NCBI RefSeq assembly: GCF_020268605.1
Contig: NZ_CP084222.1
Coordinates: 3,100,001-3,164,000, forward strand
DNA: 64,000 nt
Source of the DNA: Arsenophonus apicola
Lineage (GTDB): Bacteria > Pseudomonadota > Gammaproteobacteria > Enterobacterales > Enterobacteriaceae
Reading direction: 5' to 3'
Part shown: piece after piece, positions 8,347 through 16,014 of the stretch
Layout: each line of letters begins with the position of its first letter
How positions within the stretch are numbered: the first letter of the stretch is position 1
Notes under the pieces: model-generated
What the model saw: the letters and a program-made list of their open reading frames with translations, nothing else
Told to the model about the DNA's origin: nothing
The model's database searches: none
Program-made: the position numbers and the translations under genes

Positions 8347-10458
8347 TTACTTAGCTTTACGAGCTTCAATAATTGCTTGAGCAACATTGGTTGGTGCTTC
8401 ATTATACTTCAAAAATTCCATTGAGTAAGAAGCACGACCTTGCGTTTGTGAACGCAGATCTGTGGCATAACCAAACATTTCTGACAATGGTACTTGTGCA
8501 CGAACTGTTTTACCAGTTGCTGTATCTTCCATACCTTCAATCATACCACGACGACGGTTCAGGTCACCAATTACGTCACCCATATAGTCTTCAGGCGTTT
8601 CAACTTCAACTTTCATGATTGGCTCCAGTAAAACTGGACCTGCTTTCATGAAACCTTCTTTGAAAGCCATAGAACCTGCAATTTTGAATGCCATTTCCGA
8701 GGAATCAACCTCATGATAGGAACCATCATACAATGCCACTTTGACATCAACAATGGGGTAGCCCGCCAGAACACCATTTTTCATCTGTTCTTGAACGCCT
8801 TTATCCACCGCAGGTATGTACTCTTTAGGTACAACGCCCCCAACGATTTCGTTGTGGAATTCATAACCAATTTCATGGCCTGCTTCCAAAGGTTCAACGC
8901 GTATCCATACATGACCAAATTGACCACGACCACCAGACTGACGAACAAACTTACCTTCCTGCTCAATAGACTTACGAATAGTCTCACGGTATGCTACTTG
9001 TGGTTTACCAACGTTCGCTTCAACTTTGAATTCACGACGCATACGGTCAACCAATACTTCCAGATGCAACTCACCCATACCAGCAATAATTGTCTGACCA
9101 GATTCTTCATCTGTGGACACGCGGAATGATGGATCTTCTTGAGCCAAACGGCCTAAAGCAATACCCATTTTTTCTTGGTCAGCTTTAGTTTTAGGTTCAA
9201 TAGCAACCGAGATAACTGGCTGTGGAAATTCCATCCGCTCCAAAATAATTGGCGTGTCCATAGCACATAGAGTATCACCGGTAGTCACATCTTTGAGGCC
9301 GATAGCGGCAGCAATATCGCCCGCTCGAACTTCTTTAATTTCTTCACGTTTATTAGCATGCATCTGAACGATACGACCAAAACGCTCTTTTTTATCTTTA
9401 ACTGGGTTAAGAACAGTATCCCCTGAGTTAACCACACCAGAGTAAACCCGGAAGAAAGTCAAATTACCAACAAATGGGTCAGTTGCAATTTTGAATGCCA
9501 ATGCTGAAAAAGGCTCATCATCACTTGCATGACGTTCTGCTGGGGTGTTTTTACCATCGGTTAAAACACCTTTAATTGCAGGAATATCAGTAGGCGCGGG
9601 TAAATATTCAATAACCGCATCCAGCATTGCTTGCACGCCTTTGTTTTTAAAGGCCGAACCACACGTAACCAGAATAATTTCATTATTCAATACGCGCTTA
9701 CGTAATGCTTGTTTGATCTCATCTTCAGACAGCTCTTCGCCACCAAAATATTTTTCCATCAACTCATCTGATGCTTCGGCCGCAGCTTCAATCAGCTTAC
9801 CATGCCACTCTTCAGCTTGAGCTTGCATATTTGCTGGAATATCTTCATAAACGAAGGTGACACCTTGATCACTGTCACTCCACTGGATTGCTTTCATTTT
9901 AACTAAATCAATAACACCAGTGAATGACTCTTCAGCGCCAATAGGTAACTGAAGTGGAACGGGTATTGCTGCCAGACGTGTTTCTATCTGTTCAACAACA
10001 CGCAAGAAATTAGCACCCATGCGATCCATTTTATTAACAAATGCGATACGAGGTACTTGATACTTATTTGCCTGACGCCAAACTGTTTCAGATTGGGGTT
10101 GAACACCACCAACTGCACAATAAACCATTACCGCACCATCAAGAACACGCATAGAACGTTCTACTTCAATCGTGAAGTCAACGTGTCCTGGTGTGTCAAT
10201 GATGTTGATACGGTGTTCGTCAAACTGTTTACCCATACCAGACCAGAAAGCAGTAGTTGCAGCTGATGTGATAGTAATACCACGCTCCTGCTCCTGTTCC
10301 ATCCAATCCATCGTTGCTGCGCCATCATGAACTTCACCTATTTTATGGCTTACGCCAGTATAAAATAGGATACGTTCGGTTGTGGTGGTCTTACCAGCAT
10401 CAATATGGGCACTAATTCCGATGTTGCGATAACGCGTAATGGGAGTTTTACGAGCCAT
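8347..10458 (-). CDS. fusA: Translation elongation factor G
   Basis: EF-G GTPase drives ribosomal translocation and, with RRF, ribosome recycling. The 703-residue protein (E. coli 704) carries AHIDAGKTT (G1, about 17-25), DTPGHVDF (about 88-95) and NKMD (about 142-145), then domains II-V with the GGRGQFGHV segment of domain IV. The Shine-Dalgarno GAGAGGAAA precedes the ATG. It is the third gene of the str operon, separated from rpsG by 76 bp that hold a strong hairpin. Confidence 0.97.
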   Translation of the reverse strand: MARKTPITRYRNIGISAHIDAGKTTTTERILFYTGVSHKIGEVHDGAATMDWMEQEQERGITITSAATTAFWSGMGKQFDEHRINIIDTPGHVDFTIEVERSMRVLDGAVMVYCAVGGVQPQSETVWRQANKYQVPRIAFVNKMDRMGANFLRVVEQIETRLAAIPVPLQLPIGAEESFTGVIDLVKMKAIQWSDSDQGVTFVYEDIPANMQAQAEEWHGKLIEAAAEASDELMEKYFGGEELSEDEIKQALRKRVLNNEIILVTCGSAFKNKGVQAMLDAVIEYLPAPTDIPAIKGVLTDGKNTPAERHASDDEPFSALAFKIATDPFVGNLTFFRVYSGVVNSGDTVLNPVKDKKERFGRIVQMHANKREEIKEVRAGDIAAAIGLKDVTTGDTLCAMDTPIILERMEFPQPVISVAIEPKTKADQEKMGIALGRLAQEDPSFRVSTDEESGQTIIAGMGELHLEVLVDRMRREFKVEANVGKPQVAYRETIRKSIEQEGKFVRQSGGRGQFGHVWIRVEPLEAGHEIGYEFHNEIVGGVVPKEYIPAVDKGVQEQMKNGVLAGYPIVDVKVALYDGSYHEVDSSEMAFKIAGSMAFKEGFMKAGPVLLEPIMKVEVETPEDYMGDVIGDLNRRRGMIEGMEDTATGKTVRAQVPLSEMFGYATDLRSQTQGRASYSMEFLKYNEAPTNVAQAIIEARKAK

Positions 10459-10485
10459 TTTTTCCTCTCTCGTGAACGTTCAATT

Positions 10486-10516
10486 CGTATAAGGGTAACG
10501 CCATGTTACCCTTACG
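10486..10516 (-). repeat. Strong hairpin in the rpsG-fusA spacer
   Basis: CGTA-T-AAGGGTAAC (10486-10499) pairs with GTTACCCTTACG (10505-10516), giving 12 paired bases with a single bulged T and a 5-nt loop. There is no T-run after it, so an attenuating or mRNA-processing role is more likely than full termination. It fills most of the 76-bp gap between rpsG and fusA. Confidence 0.65.
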
Positions 10517-10534
10517 AAACATAACTAGCGCAAG

Positions 10535-11005
10535 CTACCAACGATAGTGGGCAAACGCCTTGTTAGCTTCTGCCATACGATGAACATCTTCACGTTTTTT
10601 AACAGCAGTGCCTTTATTTTCAGCCGCATCAGATAATTCGTTTGCTAAGCGCAAAGCCATCGATTTATCACCGCGTTTACGAGCAGCTTCAACAATCCAA
10701 CGCATTGCTAATGCATTCCGACGGACAGGACGAACCTCAACAGGAACCTGGTAAGTTGAACCACCAACACGGCGTGATTTGACTTCCACTGTTGGACGAA
10801 CATTGTCCAGAGCTATTTCAAAGGCTTCTAAATGATCTTTTCCAGCACGTTGAGCCAGGGCCTCAAGCGCACTATATACAATTGCTTCTGCAGTAGATTT
10901 TTTACCATCTACCATCAAAATATTAATAAATTTAGCCAATAATTCTGACCCAAACTTTGGATCTGGTAGAATTTTACGTTGACCAATTACACGACGACGT
11001 GGCAT
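10535..11005 (-). CDS. rpsG: 30S ribosomal protein S7
   Basis: S7 nucleates the head of the small subunit at the 3' major domain of 16S rRNA and in E. coli represses the str operon by binding the rpsL-rpsG spacer. The protein of 156 residues begins MPRRRVIGQRKILPDPKFGS and ends near NKAFAHYRW, the shorter B-strain-like form. It is second in the str operon, 97 bp after rpsL. Confidence 0.97.
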   Translation of the reverse strand: MPRRRVIGQRKILPDPKFGSELLAKFINILMVDGKKSTAEAIVYSALEALAQRAGKDHLEAFEIALDNVRPTVEVKSRRVGGSTYQVPVEVRPVRRNALAMRWIVEAARKRGDKSMALRLANELSDAAENKGTAVKKREDVHRMAEANKAFAHYRW

Positions 11006-11102
11006 GGATATACTCCGTTGTTAAATTCAGGATTGTCCAAAACTCTATGAGTTTATTTTGACATTAAAAATTAAATGTTTGGCCTTACTTAACGGAGAAC
11101 CA
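11006..11102 (-). promoter_or_regulatory. rpsL-rpsG spacer, probable S7 control site
   Basis: The 97-nt gap between rpsL and rpsG is close in length to the E. coli spacer, where S7 binds to repress its own synthesis by translational coupling. Conservation of length suggests the same control. The fold itself was not verified. Confidence 0.45.
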
Positions 11103-11477
11103 TTAAGCCTTCGGCTTCTTAGCGCCGTATTTAGAACGACCTTGTTTGCGATCTTTTACACCAGAACAGTCCAGTGCACCGCGAACAGTGTGATAACGCA
11201 CACCTGGTAAGTCTTTGACACGACCACCACGAATCAAGATTACTGAGTGCTCCTGCAAGTTGTGGCCTTCACCACCAATATAAGAAGACACTTCATAACC
11301 ATTTGTTAAACGAACACGGCATACTTTACGCAGTGCTGAGTTAGGTTTTTTAGGGGTAGTAGTATATACACGAGTACATACACCACGTTTTTGCGGGCAA
11401 GCATCCAGTGCTGGAACGTTGCTTTTCACAACTTTCGAGCTACGTGGTTTGCGAACCAGCTGATTAATTGTTGCCAT
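11103..11477 (-). CDS. rpsL: 30S ribosomal protein S12
   Basis: S12 sits at the decoding centre and controls accuracy. The start is the ATG complementary to 11475-11477, giving 124 residues beginning MATINQLVRKPRSSK, the family length, with a strong AGGAGC Shine-Dalgarno; a longer open frame upstream is promoter and leader. The streptomycin-determining loops TTPKKPNSAL (about 40-48) and GGRVKDLPGVRYH (about 84-96) carry the sensitive-type lysines. First gene of the str operon. Confidence 0.97.
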   Translation of the reverse strand: MATINQLVRKPRSSKVVKSNVPALDACPQKRGVCTRVYTTTPKKPNSALRKVCRVRLTNGYEVSSYIGGEGHNLQEHSVILIRGGRVKDLPGVRYHTVRGALDCSGVKDRKQGRSKYGAKKPKA

Positions 11478-11557
11478 TAAAAAAGCTCCTGGTTTTTTGC
11501 TTCGTAAACACGGATATTTTCCTCGTTTATCGTCATGATAAAACACGAGGACGCGAA

Positions 11558-11586
11558 ATTTTATTGCTAACAGAGACAGGTGTCAA
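11558..11586 (-). promoter_or_regulatory. Sigma-70 promoter of the str operon
   Basis: On the minus strand a consensus TTGACA (11581-11586) and TAAAAT (11558-11563) are separated by 17 bp. A GC-rich stretch (CGCGTCC) follows near the start point. It lies about 80 bp upstream of the rpsL ATG, just after the tusB stop, matching the E. coli str promoter in place and quality. Confidence 0.85.
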
Positions 11587-11608
11587 GAAATATACAAAGG
11601 ATCATCCA

Positions 11609-11914
11609 TTACCAAGCAAAATATTGTGGATGTTTTACCGTTAATTGCACAAAATCAACATAAGATATCTGACGGACATAAGATGAGATATATGGCATTA
11701 AACCCCTTGCTTCTACATCATCTTGTAAAGCAAAAACATGAATCCCTTTATCTTTTAATTGTATTAAATAATGATTATCTTTCTTACCCGATGCTATTTT
11801 ATGTCCTAGCAAAACACCATCCTGGAGTAATAGCACCTCATCCTGCTCCGTTAATAGGTTAATTAATGAATTAAAGTCACTATAATAAGGGGAAGTAGAA
11901 ATGGTATATAGCAT
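11609..11914 (-). CDS. tusB: tRNA 2-thiouridine synthesis sulfur relay protein TusB
   Basis: TusB is the DsrH-like subunit of the TusBCD heterohexamer, which passes sulfur from TusA to TusE and on to MnmA for s2U34 of tRNA-Lys, -Glu and -Gln. The protein has 101 residues (E. coli 95) and shares the small DsrE/F/H-fold pattern, starting MLYTISTSPYYSDF. It is the last gene of tusDCB, ahead of the rpsL promoter, as in E. coli. Confidence 0.9.
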   Translation of the reverse strand: MLYTISTSPYYSDFNSLINLLTEQDEVLLLQDGVLLGHKIASGKKDNHYLIQLKDKGIHVFALQDDVEARGLMPYISSYVRQISYVDFVQLTVKHPQYFAW

Positions 11915-11930
11915 ATTAGTCTTCTATTAA

Positions 11931-12290
11931 CTAGAAAGTCAGAATTACATCATAATCAGCTAGGTTACGTCTAAGTCTATCAACAGAAATAACTGTTGCC
12001 GGTAGAATAAAACAACTATCAGAAGAAAATCCTCTTGCTTCAAGATCTTCCTGACAGATATAGCAAGCATGAATATCATATAATGGTAGTAATTTATAGG
12101 TTGCAATATAATCACGCGCCAAGAGTTTATTAGGATTTTGTTTTGCCAATAATTGACAAACGCCATCCGAAATAAAGAAAACACCAATATTTTCAGTTAA
12201 TGCAGAAGTCGCAAGTAAAGCATCTAATCCTTCACGACCACTCGAAGTTCCATGAGGTGTTTTCATAAATACAAATGCTATTTTTTTCAT
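11931..12290 (-). CDS. tusC: tRNA 2-thiouridine synthesis sulfur relay protein TusC
   Basis: DsrF-like subunit of the TusBCD sulfurtransferase complex. I take the ATG complementary to 12288-12290 (MKKIAFVFMKTPHGTSSG), giving 119 residues, the exact E. coli length; a further in-frame start 36 bp upstream would overlap tusD. The segment GREGLDALLATSALTENIGVFF is family-typical. It starts 7 bp after tusD. Confidence 0.93.
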   Translation of the reverse strand: MKKIAFVFMKTPHGTSSGREGLDALLATSALTENIGVFFISDGVCQLLAKQNPNKLLARDYIATYKLLPLYDIHACYICQEDLEARGFSSDSCFILPATVISVDRLRRNLADYDVILTF

Positions 12291-12297
12291 ATTTATT

Positions 12298-12711
12298 TCA
12301 AAATTGGACTGTGCGATCACAGACAAGCATGGCCTCAGCCAGAGTACCTAATCCGCTCAATACAAAATCTTCATCTAAATTAGCACAGGGTAAGCCACTA
12401 TTTTTGGCCGCAGTTTCATCGATAATACCCCGACGCAAAGCAGCAGCAACACAGATATTCAATTGACATCCTGTCTGCTGTGCTAATGTTTTCCAACCCA
12501 TAAGTAAATTAAATTCATCACTAGCTGGTGAAATTAATTGATTACCGTTATAAACACCTTCCCGATAGAAAAAAACAGTCTTTAATATATGTCCTTCCAT
12601 AATCAAAGCATTCGCGAATCGCCAAGCATTGGTGGCCTGCTGAGTTCCATAAGCAGGCCCGGTCACTAATAGGCAATAAGTCAAAGACTTATTCAAAACA
12701 GAAGCACACAT
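12298..12711 (-). CDS. tusD: Sulfurtransferase TusD
   Basis: TusD carries the active cysteine of the TusBCD complex, which receives persulfide sulfur from TusA. The protein is 137 residues (E. coli 128) with an N-terminal extension of about eight residues before the conserved start of the fold (LVTGPAYGTQQA). The catalytic cysteine is in NICVAAALRRG at about position 87. The DRTVQF C-terminus matches the family. It follows yheO by 4 bp in one operon. Confidence 0.93.
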   Translation of the reverse strand: MCASVLNKSLTYCLLVTGPAYGTQQATNAWRFANALIMEGHILKTVFFYREGVYNGNQLISPASDEFNLLMGWKTLAQQTGCQLNICVAAALRRGIIDETAAKNSGLPCANLDEDFVLSGLGTLAEAMLVCDRTVQF

Positions 12712-12715
12712 TTAT

Positions 12716-13420
12716 TTACTCACCACTTTTAAACTGCCGGATATAAAGATAAACAGTATGCTTAGAAATATTCAAACGATCAGCAACCTGATTAATCGCA
12801 TCTTTAATATCAAAAATTCCTTTTTCATATAAATTGAGCACGACTTGTCTGTTTTTCATGTTATTTGGTACATTGCGATCAACATTAACTTCTTCTATGG
12901 TAAATTCCAATGCCTGAGCAACAAGATCATCAACACAAGAGGCAAAATTTACGTTGGAAGCAACTTCATGGTTTTTTTCCGGCACAAATGTTTTGACTAT
13001 CTCCGAAAATGGTACATCTAGATTCATATTAATACAAAGTAAACCAATAACCCGCCGCCTGGGATTGCGGATCGCAATAGTGACTGATTTCATTAAAGCG
13101 CCACTTTTTGCACGCGTAAAATAAGCTTTCGAGACACTGGAATCAATATCGGTCATATCATGAAGCATACGTAAAGCTAAATCGGTGATTGGCGAACCAA
13201 TTTTACGGCCGGTATGTTCGCCATTAGCTATTCTGACCGCTGAACATTTTAAATCTTCAAGTGAATGAAGAACAATTTCACAATGCCCACCAATTAACAT
13301 AGCCAAACCATCAACCATAGATTCATAAGATTTCAAAATCGCATAATCTACACCATCAAACGGTTGAGCATCCAGTAAATCATTATCACAGCTATCATTA
13401 GAATATAATAGGTTAGACAT
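12716..13420 (-). CDS. yheO: YheO family PAS/HTH transcriptional regulator
   Basis: Putative DNA-binding regulator of 234 residues (E. coli YheO about 240). The N-terminal YheO/PAS_6-like domain covers about residues 25-140 and a C-terminal helix-turn-helix lies at about 190-230 (DAINQVADRLNISKHTVYLYIRQ). A GGAG Shine-Dalgarno is 5 bp before the ATG. It is the first gene of yheO-tusDCB. No target or ligand can be inferred from the sequence; paralogous families respond to small molecules. Confidence 0.9.
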   Translation of the reverse strand: MSNLLYSNDSCDNDLLDAQPFDGVDYAILKSYESMVDGLAMLIGGHCEIVLHSLEDLKCSAVRIANGEHTGRKIGSPITDLALRMLHDMTDIDSSVSKAYFTRAKSGALMKSVTIAIRNPRRRVIGLLCINMNLDVPFSEIVKTFVPEKNHEVASNVNFASCVDDLVAQALEFTIEEVNVDRNVPNNMKNRQVVLNLYEKGIFDIKDAINQVADRLNISKHTVYLYIRQFKSGE

Positions 13421-13846
13421 TCAGACTCCATCCTCCACATATTGACGAAACTTTATTAAACGATTATGTGAGTAAACACCGATCTTATTATTAATGTGCA
13501 ATTTATTTAGCAATCATCAATACGCCAGACTTACGGTAAAAAGAATCTAAAACGTTAAAACCACAAAGACCGATCGTCAAGGGATCTTGTGTCAGACCTT
13601 TGGCCTGTCTCACAGGACATAAACAAAAAAGTAACTTAATCATTTAATTTAGACAAAAATCACAAAAAAACCTGTTGATACTATTTTAAGTAAATAAAAT
13701 AATATTAACATTGATAGAAATGCATTAAATTATATTCGAGATATTTATTGATAATGCGCAATTTCTATTACTGCACTCTTATTGTCACTCATCATAAATT
13801 TTATAAATAAATCGTAACTATTATTTTTTAATATAATAAAGAAGCT
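13421..13846. other. Intergenic region upstream of yheO
   Basis: About 425 bp of AT-rich sequence between yheO and the fkpA terminator. It must hold the yheO-tusDCB promoter, but I see no clear -35/-10 pair. There is no open frame, tRNA or obvious small RNA. Confidence 0.5.
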
Positions 13847-13873
13847 AAAGACAGAGTTTTACTCTGCCTCTTT
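13847..13873 (-). terminator. Probable terminator of fkpA
   Basis: A hairpin with arms GACAGAGT and ACTCTGCC (one mismatch, three-base loop) lies 10-35 bp after the fkpA stop. On the minus strand only a short T-run follows, so termination may be partial. Confidence 0.5.
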
Positions 13874-13883
13874 TGCCACTCAA

Positions 13884-14621
13884 TTATTTGTTAGTCGGTT
13901 TGATATCTAATAATTCAACATTAAAGATTAACGTTGAGTTTGCTGGAATTGCTGCTGCTGCAGATTTACCGTAACCCAGTTCTGGTGGAATAATAAGTTG
14001 GATTTTGCCGCCTTTTTTCAATTGTTGAAAACCTTCCGTCCATCCAGGGATCACTGAGTCCAGCGCAATTGTTAACGGTTCATTACGTTTATAAGAACTG
14101 TCAAATACCGAGCCATCAATTAAACGACCTTCGTAATTTACCACTACTGTATCTTTATCAGTTGGTTTTGCCCCTTCGCCTGGTTTTTCAATTTTATAAA
14201 TTAATCCGCTTTTTGTTTTTATTGCACTTTTTTCTTCTTTGAGATATTTGGCGCGATACTCATCACCCAATTTACCATTCTTTTTACTCTCTTCTTCCAT
14301 TTTGGCCTGAGCAGCAGCACGTACTTTTTCTTCAAATGCTTTTAATGTTGTTTCTATTTCTTGATCACTAAGTTTACTTTTATTAACAAATGCATCCTGT
14401 ACACCGGCTAAAAGCTGTTGCCTATCAAGATTAATACCGATAGATTTTTGCTGCATTAAAGAATTATCCATGTAACGACCCAGCGATGCACCTAATGCAT
14501 AAGCGCTACGCTGATCTTCATTATCAAATTTCTTATTTGCATCAGCAGCGAATACTTGCGACGTATTTAGCACCATAGACAAAGTTGTCACTAACAAAGT
14601 CGTTTTAAATAGTGATTTCAT
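13884..14621 (-). CDS. fkpA: FKBP-type peptidyl-prolyl isomerase FkpA
   Basis: Periplasmic prolyl isomerase and chaperone for outer-membrane and secreted proteins. The 245-residue precursor (E. coli 270) has a signal peptide cleaved near VFAADA (about 26), an N-terminal helical dimerisation domain (to about 140, charged and coiled-coil-like) and a C-terminal FKBP domain at about 145-242 (VVNYEGRLIDGSVFDSSY, then GWTEGFQQLKKGG). It lies between yheO and slyX, as in E. coli. Confidence 0.95.
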   Translation of the reverse strand: MKSLFKTTLLVTTLSMVLNTSQVFAADANKKFDNEDQRSAYALGASLGRYMDNSLMQQKSIGINLDRQQLLAGVQDAFVNKSKLSDQEIETTLKAFEEKVRAAAQAKMEEESKKNGKLGDEYRAKYLKEEKSAIKTKSGLIYKIEKPGEGAKPTDKDTVVVNYEGRLIDGSVFDSSYKRNEPLTIALDSVIPGWTEGFQQLKKGGKIQLIIPPELGYGKSAAAAIPANSTLIFNVELLDIKPTNK

Positions 14622-14848
14622 TCAGTTCTCCAATTACTTTTATTTATTTCAGTCAAGTCATAGTAAAATGTGTTAGCTAATCAACTGCGAGATAATACAA
14701 TAAGTTAGGGGATTAAATATAGTTAAACCACGCTAATAAAAAGAAGTTACATGGTAAATCATAATAGAAAAAACTTCTCTAAGGCTGTATCTATAGGCAT
14801 TATAGCGAATATCCAATCTATGTATTTCACTCCCGACAGGAGGTTCAA

Positions 14849-15070
14849 GTGGATTTACTTAAAAAATATGAAGAAAGACTTGAAGATTTGGAAAGCAAGT
14901 TATCTTTTCAAGAGATCACCATTGAAGCACTTAATCAAGTGGTTGTCGAACAACAACTTGAAATGGTTAAGTTAAAAGAGCATGTGCAACTGGTTACAGA
15001 ACGATTGAAAGCCACACAATCATCACTGTTAACGCCAATTACGGAAGAAACTCCACCACCACACTATTAA
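14849..15070 (+). CDS. slyX: SlyX family protein
   Basis: Small protein of unknown function, 73 residues (E. coli 72). The start is GTG at 14849, chosen because a perfect AGGAGG lies 5 bp upstream and the protein then begins in register with the family. It is an almost continuous coiled coil (residues 5-55) ending in the family-typical EETPPPHY. It is divergent from fkpA and convergent with slyD, as in E. coli. Confidence 0.93.
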   Translation: MDLLKKYEERLEDLESKLSFQEITIEALNQVVVEQQLEMVKLKEHVQLVTERLKATQSSLLTPITEETPPPHY

Positions 15071-15076
15071 TCAGCC

Positions 15077-15107
15077 AGAAAATCAGCGAGCATATTTTCT
15101 CGCTGAT
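15077..15107. terminator. Bidirectional terminator between slyX and slyD
   Basis: ATCAGCGAG (15082-15090) and CTCGCTGAT (15099-15107) form a perfect 9-bp stem with an 8-nt loop between two convergent genes. A short T-run follows on the minus strand; none follows on the plus strand, so it is best suited to slyD. Confidence 0.55.
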
Positions 15108-15138
15108 CTATTGCAATCTCGGCGATTATTTTATCAAC

Positions 15139-15693
15139 TTAATGGCAACCACAATCACCATGTCCATGAGAACAATCTTTGTCACCATGATGTTCACCAT
15201 GACAACAACCACCCTCATGACCATCCTCATTATGGACATGGCCGTGTGCTAATTCTTCATCAGTTGCTTCCCGGATGGCAATAATTTCAACATTAAATTT
15301 TAAATTCTGACCAGCTAACATGTGATTACCATCCACGATAACTTCATCACCTTCTATACCCGTAATTTCTACTGGTACTGAACCCATATCGGTATCAGCT
15401 AAGAAACGCATACCAACTTGTAGCTCATCAACACCCACAAAAACATCTTTCGGTACACGTTGAACTAAATTATCATCATACTGACCATAAGCGTCATCAG
15501 CTGGGATCTCAATATCGAAGTGTTCACCAACACTGCGTCCTTCAAGTGCCTTTTCTAAACCTGAAATCAAAGAACCACGACCATGCAAATAATCAAGTGG
15601 CGCACTGGCCAATGACTCATCAACTAATACATCATCTTCTGTTCTCACTTGATAAGCCAGGCTCACCACTAAATCTTTCGCTACTTTTTTCAT
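15139..15693 (-). CDS. slyD: FKBP-type peptidyl-prolyl isomerase SlyD
   Basis: Cytoplasmic prolyl isomerase, chaperone and nickel-binding protein that helps mature [NiFe]-hydrogenase. The chosen ATG (complement of 15691-15693, MKKVAKDLVVSLAYQV) has an AGGAGAT Shine-Dalgarno and gives 184 residues (E. coli 196). The FKBP domain is split by the insert-in-flap domain at about 70-130. The last about 40 residues form the metal-binding tail, rich in His, Cys and Asp (CCHGEHHGDKDCSHGHG). Confidence 0.95.
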   Translation of the reverse strand: MKKVAKDLVVSLAYQVRTEDDVLVDESLASAPLDYLHGRGSLISGLEKALEGRSVGEHFDIEIPADDAYGQYDDNLVQRVPKDVFVGVDELQVGMRFLADTDMGSVPVEITGIEGDEVIVDGNHMLAGQNLKFNVEIIAIREATDEELAHGHVHNEDGHEGGCCHGEHHGDKDCSHGHGDCGCH

Positions 15694-15786
15694 TACATCT
15701 CCTACAACGCCGTGGATAAAAAATTTTTCCGATTGTACAAAAAAAAAGTACAACTGTATTGAAACTTATAAAAAACGTTATTTTTA

Positions 15787-15988
15787 TTACAAAGTAAAAA
15801 TATCTATTCGCATATTTTTATCTTTGCTATGACTATCAGATCCATCTACCGTTTGAGATTGTTTATAATGACACTTCTGACATTCAACGTTTTCAAATGC
15901 ATTTTTTTTGCCAAAGCATCAGCGTATCTTGAGATTGGCACTGAGGGCAAACAGCGCCAGCAATAAATCTTTTACGTGTTACAGACAT
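15787..15988 (-). pseudogene. yheV: YheV-like zinc-ribbon protein, frameshifted at an A8 tract
   Basis: In E. coli yheV (66 codons) lies between slyD and kefB. Here the ATG complementary to 15986-15988 opens a frame MSVTRKRFIAGAVCPQCQSQDTL ending at a run of eight A residues (forward T 15902-15909), after which the frame stops. With seven A residues the protein continues in register (NAFENVECQKCH) to a TAA at 15787, restoring both CxxC zinc-ligand pairs and a family-length product of about 67 residues. It is either a recent pseudogene or a gene rescued by polymerase slippage on the A tract. Confidence 0.8.
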
Positions 15989-16014
15989 CCACTATCTCGC
16001 TAATTAATCTTATG

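Noticed and set aside
8373..10266. Several plus-strand frames opposite fusA
   Set aside because: All are shadows of a highly conserved gene and have no independent evidence.
11103..11477. Possible streptomycin-resistance changes in rpsL
   Set aside because: The lysine positions of both loops are wild type.
12275..12466. Plus-strand frame across tusC/tusD
   Set aside because: Antisense to two well-supported genes.
13590..13620. Apparent hairpin near GTGTCAGACC/CTGTCTCAC upstream of yheO
   Set aside because: The arms do not pair in register when written out; only short matches remain.
14751..14975. Plus-strand frame overlapping slyX
   Set aside because: Conflicts with slyX, which has AGGAGG, the right length and the right C-terminus.
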